From contig DASZXJ010000055.1 of the NCBI GenBank assembly GCA_035545895.1, positions 1-39,441 on the forward strand: a DNA stretch of 39,441 nucleotides. The letters are read 5' to 3'. The notes below the pieces were generated by a model. That model saw nothing but the letters and a program-made list of their open reading frames with translations, ran no database searches and was not told where the DNA came from. Origin of the DNA: DASZXJ01 sp035545895. Lineage in GTDB: Bacteria > Planctomycetota > Phycisphaerae > Tepidisphaerales > Tepidisphaeraceae. This document shows positions 34,876-39,441 of the stretch, in pieces. Numbering within the stretch: position 1 is the stretch's first letter; each line of letters starts with the position of its first letter. A program made the translations under genes and the position numbers.

Positions 34876-35742
34876 TCAGACGAGATCAGCAAATCGCCTT
34901 TCCATGTGGCGGAAGCAATAGGCCCCGCTCACCAGCAGCGCCAGGGTCATCAGGATGGAGGGAATTAAGATCAGCCCCGGGGCTTCACCCTGGCCAAGCA
35001 AAGACCATCGGAAACCATCGATCACCCCTGCCATGGGATTCAATCCATAGAGCGCAATCGCCCACGAAGGAAGCTTTTCTTGAAGGCTTTGAACGGAGTA
35101 AATCACCGGGCTGACGAAGAACCCAATTTGAACGATGAAGGGAATCAGATGGCGAAAGTCGCGGTAAATCACGCTGAGCGATGAGAGCCACAATCCCAAT
35201 GCCGTCGATGCAAGCAGCGCCAGAAGAATAAACCCAGGCAGCAAAATGATCGGCCAGGAGGGAATGATGTGATACCAAAACATAACCAGTGCCAGTGCTA
35301 CCAACGCAATTGCGAAGTCAACCAATGCCGCAAAAACCGCTGACAATGGAATGATTAATCTCGGAAAGTATACTTTCGTGATTAAACGATGATTGACCAG
35401 AATGCTCGCGCCGGCCTGTGTGAGCGAGTTGGCGAAAAGTTGCCAGGGCAACATCGCGCAGAACGCATAGACTGCGTAAGGCACCCCCGAAACGCCGGGC
35501 TCCTTGCCCCTTCCCATCAACAGTCCTAGCAGGACAGAGAAAATACCCGCGGTCATCAGCGGCTGCAGGATTGCCCAAAACGCGCCAAGGATTGTCTGCT
35601 TGTAACGAACCTGTATTTCGCGAAGCGTCAGGATCAGAAGCAGATCGCGATATTGCCAGACTTCTTGAAGATCGATCGCCTGCAATCCGGTCTTGCGGCG
35701 AATGAGTGTGATGGATTGACTCGGCGAAGCGATGCTTGTCAT
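34876..35742 (-). CDS. wzm: ABC-2 polysaccharide export permease (Wzm)
   Basis: This 288-residue inner-membrane permease has the family layout: a cytosolic N-terminal region with VWQYRDLLLILTLREIQVRYKQ (28-49, shown to place the conserved R-x-Y-K-Q), then six hydrophobic segments from about 54 on. TILGAFWAILQPL and YFPRLIIPLSAVFAALVDF are typical of Wzm/TagG. It forms the export channel with Wzt. The ATG at 35742 overlaps the NusG-paralog stop by four bases, so the antiterminator and the exporter are translated together. Confidence 0.93.
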   Translation of the reverse strand: MTSIASPSQSITLIRRKTGLQAIDLQEVWQYRDLLLILTLREIQVRYKQTILGAFWAILQPLMTAGIFSVLLGLLMGRGKEPGVSGVPYAVYAFCAMLPWQLFANSLTQAGASILVNHRLITKVYFPRLIIPLSAVFAALVDFAIALVALALVMFWYHIIPSWPIILLPGFILLALLASTALGLWLSSLSVIYRDFRHLIPFIVQIGFFVSPVIYSVQSLQEKLPSWAIALYGLNPMAGVIDGFRWSLLGQGEAPGLILIPSILMTLALLVSGAYCFRHMERRFADLV

Positions 35743-36287
35743 TCCATCGGCTCCAGAATGTCAGCATCGACTTCCATCTCTGCTCCCTGGTTAAGCATGC
35801 TCACGCCGACGACCAGGCGCATGACATTGTCTCGTCGAATGATTCGGCCCACGACGCCCCGAAACGGACCACGAGAAATTCTTACAAGCTGCCCGACGAC
35901 CGCAAACGGGCAGGGGTCGATTTGCATTCCCGCACGCACCAGCCGCTCGATCGATGCGAGTTCATCCAGCAGCTTGTCCTGGTCTTCAACCGCGATAACG
36001 TTGCAAACTCGATGCGTCGCCAGCGCGAGTTCCCGCACGCGATCGTCGCCGATGAGAAAAACGTAGGATGAGAATAGAGGCATGAGGCTTTGCCGGCGAC
36101 GTCCGCCGCTGAAGATCGTCCGGCCCACCAGGGGCAAAAAGTAGCTGGCGTTTTGATTGAGCAAATCCCAGGCGAGGGCTTTTTCGTTTCGGCTCCGGGT
36201 ATGAGCGATCCAGAGCTTTCCACCCAGCTCGCGGATGGATGAAACCTCGGGGTAAAGGATCGGAGGATTTTCAGTGATTTTGAGCAT
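35739..36287 (-). CDS. NusG-paralog transcription antiterminator (RfaH/UpxY/LoaP-like), operon B
   Basis: This 182-residue specialised NusG is the first gene of operon B. The NGN domain runs from KLWIAHTRSRNEKALAWDL (about 24-42) through YFLPLVGRTIF and LMPLFSSYVFLIG. The KOW domain is seen in GQLVRISRGPFRGVVGRI (about 131-148). It shares the overall plan and the GPFRG KOW core with the operon A paralog, but the rest is diverged, as expected for two factors each tied to its own operon. The ATG at 36287 has no obvious Shine-Dalgarno sequence. Its leader contains a 16-base palindrome followed by the motif shared with the other paralog. Confidence 0.92.
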   Translation of the reverse strand: MLKITENPPILYPEVSSIRELGGKLWIAHTRSRNEKALAWDLLNQNASYFLPLVGRTIFSGGRRRQSLMPLFSSYVFLIGDDRVRELALATHRVCNVIAVEDQDKLLDELASIERLVRAGMQIDPCPFAVVGQLVRISRGPFRGVVGRIIRRDNVMRLVVGVSMLNQGAEMEVDADILEPME

Positions 36288-36304
36288 GTCGTTCGATTGG
36301 GTCC

Positions 36305-36332
36305 GGGCTTCGCCCCCGTCGGTGCACCGACG
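36305..36332 (-). promoter_or_regulatory. Two-hairpin leader element before operon B NusG paralog
   Basis: On the minus strand a perfect 16-base palindrome, CGTCGGTGCACCGACG (36332-36317), can fold as a six-base-pair stem with a TGCA loop. It runs into ACGGGGGCGAAGCC (36319-36306), whose end can fold as GGGC-GAA-GCCC (36315-36305). The 14-base motif matches the one before the operon A NusG paralog at 13 positions; the single difference falls in the loop, while a C-to-T change at the stem base keeps a G-U pair. The element ends about 18 bases before the start codon. Confidence 0.5.
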
Positions 36333-36396
36333 ACTGTATGAAGGCGGTCCGAGATTAACCCGGCCCAGACTCCGCCAGGGCCATTTTCGTTATCGG

Positions 36397-36402
36397 TATA
36401 AT
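36397..36402 (+). promoter_or_regulatory. Perfect TATAAT -10 box in divergent spacer
   Basis: TATAAT lies in the spacer between the divergent NusG-paralog and pseudopilin genes (36288-36483). No good -35 hexamer is found 16-18 bases upstream on the plus strand. For the minus strand the spacer offers TTGACT (36435-36430) and TTAACA (near 36418-36413), without a convincing -10 partner. It is therefore a likely divergent promoter area, with only this box clearly seen. Confidence 0.35.
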
Positions 36403-36470
36403 ACGGTGCTGTTAATGAGTAACGGTTGAAGTCAAACCCTCCAGAATGTGCTAACATCGGCCTACCACCC

Positions 36471-36480
36471 GGAGGAGAGG
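36471..36480 (+). promoter_or_regulatory. Strong ribosome-binding site that decides a TTG start
   Basis: GGAGGAGAGG ends three bases before TTG 36484, with the GGAGG core at a standard distance of eight bases. It would lie inside the coding region if the upstream in-frame GTG at 36448 were used. This supports TTG as the start of the pseudopilin-like gene. Confidence 0.6.
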
Positions 36481-36483
36481 CCC

Positions 36484-37197
36484 TTGCGCAAGGTTCGGGC
36501 GTTCACCCTGGTCGAACTGCTGGCCGTGATCGGCATCATCGCGGTGCTGGTTTCACTGCTGCTCCCCGCGCTGGGCCGGGCTCGTGAAAGCGCGAACAGA
36601 ACCGCCTGCCTGTCCAATCTCCGACAACTTGGGATGGCGTTCCAACTCTACGTGCAGGACAACAATGGCACTTATCCCAACGCTGCCAACGGAGTGCGCT
36701 CCGACGCCGACTGGATCTACTGGCAAGCCGATCGCGATCCCAGCCAAAGCCGTATCGCCCCGTACCTCGCCAAGCAATTCAACGATCGCTATTTCCTTTG
36801 CCCATCCGACGATGCAAGCTCACACCCGGGCCCGGAAGCGTATCGGTACAGCTATACCCTGAACGCGCGGATCGGCGGCGCCCACAAAACCACAACAGAC
36901 TATCTCCCCGAATTCCCGCCCATCAAGCAGAACAAGATTCTTCGCCCATCGCAGAAGATTCTGATGATCGACGAATCATCCGCAGGCATCGATGACGGAG
37001 CATGGGCGGTTTTCTCGCTGGAGGTGACGGACGGTCGCGATCATAACATGCTCTCCAATCGTCATGATAAAATGGCGGAGAAGATCGGCGATTCGCATCT
37101 GGGCAGGAGAAACGCTACTTTTGTGGACGGACATGCGGATTTTATCAATCGTGAGTGGTGCCTCATGCCCTCCTATTGCGATCCACGCGCTCCATGA
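36484..37197 (+). CDS. Pseudopilin-like protein, prepilin N-methylation motif and H-x9-D-G C-terminus
   Basis: This protein has 237 residues from TTG 36484. It starts MRKVRA and then FTLVELLAVIGIIAVLVSLL, a type IV/type II-secretion prepilin leader with the conserved Glu at position 5 after the cleavage point; Ala replaces the usual Gly before it, as is common in planctomycetes. The long helix continues through LLPALGRARESANRTACLSN, and the rest is a globular domain. The end has HLGRRNATFVDGHADFI, the H-x9-D-G motif of the large planctomycete family (DUF1559-like) whose function is unknown. It is divergent from operon B, and its stop lies three bases from the stop of the convergent esterase gene. 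Confidence 0.88.
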   Translation: MRKVRAFTLVELLAVIGIIAVLVSLLLPALGRARESANRTACLSNLRQLGMAFQLYVQDNNGTYPNAANGVRSDADWIYWQADRDPSQSRIAPYLAKQFNDRYFLCPSDDASSHPGPEAYRYSYTLNARIGGAHKTTTDYLPEFPPIKQNKILRPSQKILMIDESSAGIDDGAWAVFSLEVTDGRDHNMLSNRHDKMAEKIGDSHLGRRNATFVDGHADFINREWCLMPSYCDPRAP

Positions 37198-37200
37198 CTG

Positions 37201-38085
37201 CTAGCGCGCCTTGCCTGTGGGATTCTTCAGGCCCGTCGGAGAAACCGGCTTGAGATACCGCGCCAGCGGGCTGTTGATGTCCTTCAAACATTCGATGACG
37301 CACTCCGCATTCAAAATAGCGCCGGCCCAGTCGGGGTGCGTCGTTTCCTTTTCAGGAAAATAAAGTTCGGTCACCTTTTCCTGGCCCAGCGGTTCATATT
37401 TCTTGATGACACGCTCGTTCAAATCGATGTAAACGGCATTGACCTGCTTGGCCGCCGCCTCGGCGACTTCGTTGTAATTGCTCGGTATCATTTTTCCATT
37501 TGGCCAATTGTTGCGAGGGATCGGGGAACAGACCATCGCCAGCACGACTCCCCTGGCGCGGGCTTCGGCGATCATGGTTCGCAAATACCAGCCATAGCTG
37601 TGCACGATTTCGTGCTTGCCGGTCAGCATGTTGTCGATTTCCTGCACTTCATCGCCGTTGTCGCGCATCGTGCCGCGAGCGCGGGAATTGTCGTTGACCG
37701 GGCTGCTATCGTTGTGCCCAAACTGCATGATGAGGAAATCGCCCTGCTTGATTTCCGGCAAAATGCGAGGCCAATTGTCGCGATAAAACGTTCGGCTGCT
37801 CGTTCCGCCGAGCGCGCGATTCTGGACATTGATTTTCTCTTGATCGAAATAAGCAGCAATCGGATTGCCCCAGCCCCACTGTCCGTTGCCGCCGGTGTCT
37901 GCACCATTCTTGACGGTGGAATCGCCGATGATCCAGAGAGTTGGCAAAGCAGGATTGATGGGCACGCGAGGCGCTCCGCCGCGGCCGCCCCGTCCGGCCG
38001 GCGCAGTGGTTGGCGCATCCTGGGACATGGCCCGAACAGTCATCGCCAAAATGATCAGCAATTGAACGAAAAGCCCTGGCTTCAT
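37201..38085 (-). CDS. Rhamnogalacturonan acetylesterase-like SGNH hydrolase, secreted
   Basis: This 294-residue protein has a signal peptide (1 to about 21, cleavage near RAMSQDA) and a Gly/Arg/Pro-rich linker (about 25-40). The SGNH domain that follows has all blocks intact: GDST (54-57, nucleophile S56), GGTSSRTF (93-100), QFGHNDSS (121-128) and TTHPDWAGA (238-246, catalytic His H240). It should remove acetyl groups from pectic rhamnogalacturonan or a related glycan outside the cytoplasm. AGGGAG seven bases before ATG 38085 favours this start over GTG 38091. It lies 29 bases after the alpha/beta hydrolase gene, probably in one operon. Confidence 0.9.
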   Translation of the reverse strand: MKPGLFVQLLIILAMTVRAMSQDAPTTAPAGRGGRGGAPRVPINPALPTLWIIGDSTVKNGADTGGNGQWGWGNPIAAYFDQEKINVQNRALGGTSSRTFYRDNWPRILPEIKQGDFLIMQFGHNDSSPVNDNSRARGTMRDNGDEVQEIDNMLTGKHEIVHSYGWYLRTMIAEARARGVVLAMVCSPIPRNNWPNGKMIPSNYNEVAEAAAKQVNAVYIDLNERVIKKYEPLGQEKVTELYFPEKETTHPDWAGAILNAECVIECLKDINSPLARYLKPVSPTGLKNPTGKAR

Positions 38086-38114
38086 CGACACGCTCCCTCT
38101 GCGGCAACTCCCCG

Positions 38115-39128
38115 CTAATGCCCCGGCTGTTGCGGCTTAAGCCATCGGACCAGCCACTCAACACCGGCCTCCTGCGAATCGGGGTTCACCTTGTGACCGG
38201 TTTTCGGCTGAATGCGAACAAGCAAATGATCGTCAACACCGGCAGCGTGATAGACCTTTTTCGCGGCTTCAATGCAAAGCTGCAATCCGGGCATCGGCGT
38301 TCGTGGATCAATCTCGCCGTTGATCGTCATCAACGGACGAGGCGCAATCAACGGCACCATGGAAGGTCCATCAAATTCCTCACAAATGCCCGGCACAACG
38401 CGATCATAAAACTGTTTCACAAATTTGGCGTCCGGCTTTTCAACCCTGGCTTCTCTTGCGGCAGCATCAAAAGCAGTCTGGATCGTTCCGATCCGGGAAT
38501 GCCAGCTATCGTTTTCCAAAGCCCATTTGAAACTCTCCACGCCAATGCAAGGCACGGCCGTTGCGATGCGCGGATCAACCGCGGCCGTCAGATAAGTCTC
38601 GATTCCGCCTTTGGAAACTCCGTACAAACCGATCCGGGTTGGATCGACGTCGTCGCGCGCGACCAGGTAATCGACCAGGCGCATCACATCCCATACCGTG
38701 TCATAGAAAAATGGATGCTCGTGCGGCTTTTCGTTGGCCTGCCATGCCAGAAGGATGGCATTCTGGTAATCGGTCGATCCCTTGCCGCTCAGCGAGCGCT
38801 CGCCATGGTACGGGGCGTCTATCGCCACACCGATGAACCCTTTGGCAACCACTTGCCGCAGCAAAGGAAGCTGGTCCTCCTTTTTCCCACCTGTGCCATG
38901 CAGCGCGATGACGACGGGCAGGCGACCAGTAGTACCCGTTGGCTTGATGAGAATTCCCGGAACCTGCGTCTCAGGAGCGGACATATAGGTAAACCGAAAT
39001 GCGGTCTGCCCTTCCCCGCCAACCTGCTGCTGCGCTTTGACCGTCAGCGGAACACGCGGGCGATCGATCAATTTCAAAAAATCCTCTCGAATCTTCTGAG
39101 CTTGGACGTTGGAAGAAACCAGCACCAT
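38115..39128 (-). CDS. Secreted alpha/beta hydrolase (dienelactone hydrolase/acetyl-esterase-like)
   Basis: This is an alpha/beta hydrolase of about 337 residues from ATG 39128. The oxyanion segment VVIALHGTGGKKE, DAPYHGE, the nucleophile elbow GVSKG (Ser 162 in this numbering), the acid in NGEIDPRTP and the His in KTGHKV make a complete catalytic triad. It probably de-esterifies sugars. The start is unsure: the hydrophobic signal-like stretch RTLILFAMVLVSSNVQAQ begins before ATG 39128, so a start at TTG 39137 or CTG 39143, or an ATG at 39263 or GTG at 39314, is needed for a full signal peptide. The longer starts read through a repeat element (39190-39300), which suggests that the repeat inserted at the 5' end of the gene. 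Confidence 0.82.
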   Translation of the reverse strand: MVLVSSNVQAQKIREDFLKLIDRPRVPLTVKAQQQVGGEGQTAFRFTYMSAPETQVPGILIKPTGTTGRLPVVIALHGTGGKKEDQLPLLRQVVAKGFIGVAIDAPYHGERSLSGKGSTDYQNAILLAWQANEKPHEHPFFYDTVWDVMRLVDYLVARDDVDPTRIGLYGVSKGGIETYLTAAVDPRIATAVPCIGVESFKWALENDSWHSRIGTIQTAFDAAAREARVEKPDAKFVKQFYDRVVPGICEEFDGPSMVPLIAPRPLMTINGEIDPRTPMPGLQLCIEAAKKVYHAAGVDDHLLVRIQPKTGHKVNPDSQEAGVEWLVRWLKPQQPGH

Positions 39129-39189
39129 GGCGAACAAAATCAGGGTCCTAAATGTGAAGCTGGGCGGTTTTGGGTTCGTTTTGCATTTT

Positions 39190-39300
39190 CCAAAATGCTG
39201 GAACGCCTTGGAACACCTTGGAACATGGTGGAACACGGCTGGACATTTCTGGACGTGATCCATTGATGCACCCGCGAAGTGGCTGGACATTTCTGGACAC
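39190..39300. repeat. Short-period repeat element upstream of the hydrolase gene
   Basis: From about 39198 to 39254 the sequence repeats with a 10-base period around the core TGGAACRCCT (…CTTGGAACAC, CTTGGAACAT, GGTGGAACAC, GGCTGGACAT). The 18-base block GGCTGGACATTTCTGGAC occurs twice, at 39237-39254 and 39281-39298. On the minus strand the adjoining bases encode, in two frames, FGKCKTNPK and WKMQNEPK, which resembles a dispersed repeat I recall from planctomycete genomes. It is not a CRISPR: the unit is too short and there are no spacers. Confidence 0.55.
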
Positions 39301-39441
39301 AGGCAAAACGGCACTATTCATCCATATATCCCGTCCACATTGCGCTGTTGGCGCTGTAAATGCGCAATCCCATAAAAAACAACAACCATCCTCCATTCCG
39401 CCAATACTTTCTGGAGTCAGTGTGTTGTTCCCTTCCATCGC
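39301..39441. other. Right edge without a convincing gene
   Basis: No supported gene was seen here. The only open frame on the minus strand runs through the repeat element and has no protein character. A seven-base inverted repeat, ATTGCGC (39339-39345) with GCGCAAT (39362-39368), and the direct repeat GCGCTGT (39342-39348, 39351-39357) are present; they may belong to the same repeat element or to a promoter region for the hydrolase operon. Confidence 0.4.

Noticed and set aside
38118..39266. Plus-strand open frame of 382 residues opposite the hydrolase
   Set aside because: The antisense strand holds a full catalytic triad in a clear alpha/beta hydrolase, while this frame is rich in Arg, His and Gln without any recognisable domain.
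39190..39300. Possible CRISPR-like array
   Set aside because: The period is 10 bases, the units are degenerate, there are no spacers of constant length and no cas genes are present.
39148..39438. Minus-strand 96-residue frame at the right edge ending in KMQNEPKTAQLHI
   Set aside because: It is made largely of the short-period repeat and overlaps the hydrolase start region; it is better explained as repeat sequence than as a gene.
1..39441. tRNA, rRNA, transposase or integrase genes
   Set aside because: None was recognised by reading both strands; the locus shows no insertion sequence apart from the short repeat near the right end.

Overview
The window is most likely a chromosomal piece of a Planctomycetota bacterium, probably class Phycisphaerae. 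Three things point there: a pseudopilin-like protein with an R-A-FTLVELL leader and a C-terminal H-x9-D-G motif; secreted rhamnogalacturonan-type esterases with a G/R-rich 'APAGRGGRGG' linker; and a dispersed-repeat fragment whose translation reads KCKTNPK/KMQNEPK, a signature I remember from planctomycete genomes. This is inference; no rRNA or taxonomic marker gene is present. The window is an extracellular or surface polysaccharide locus, with genes for breakdown of pectin-like polymers inside and beside it.

Layout (nearly all on the minus strand, so transcription runs right to left). Operon B runs from 36287 down to 16751: a NusG paralog, Wzm, a methyltransferase, Wzt, seven glycosyltransferases around a Wzy-like polymerase, AsnB-type amidotransferase, a two-domain dehydrogenase/Gfo-Idh-MocA oxidoreductase, a heparinase II/III-like protein and a last glycosyltransferase. 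Operon A runs from 11525 off the left edge: a second NusG paralog, a phosphoglycosyl transferase, an O-antigen ligase/polymerase, a Wzx flippase, a CapK-type adenylate ligase fused to a GT4 glycosyltransferase, a polysaccharide deacetylase, two glycosyltransferases and WecB. Operon B therefore looks ABC-transporter dependent and operon A Wzx/Wzy dependent. Each starts with its own specialised NusG, and most junctions are 4-base ATGA/GTGA overlaps.

Between the operons (11.8-16.6 kb) lies a different module: a secreted beta-propeller (FG-GAP/PL11-like) protein and an SGNH-fold protein that has lost its catalytic His, transcribed divergently from a 585-residue protein I do not recognise as a named family. 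That protein is an internal duplication of a protein-kinase-like fold; the second copy has lost the catalytic Asp and Lys. The right end (36.4-39.4 kb) carries a pseudopilin-like protein, an intact rhamnogalacturonan-acetylesterase-like enzyme, an alpha/beta hydrolase and a repeat element.

The most interesting signals are: (1) a 14-base motif (13/14 identical) plus an adjacent hairpin shared by the leaders of the two NusG-paralog genes, a candidate recruitment element; (2) the tandem kinase/pseudokinase protein; (3) two CCGG-AT-CCGG operator-like palindromes over the putative operon A promoter; and (4) the CapK-GT4 fusion.
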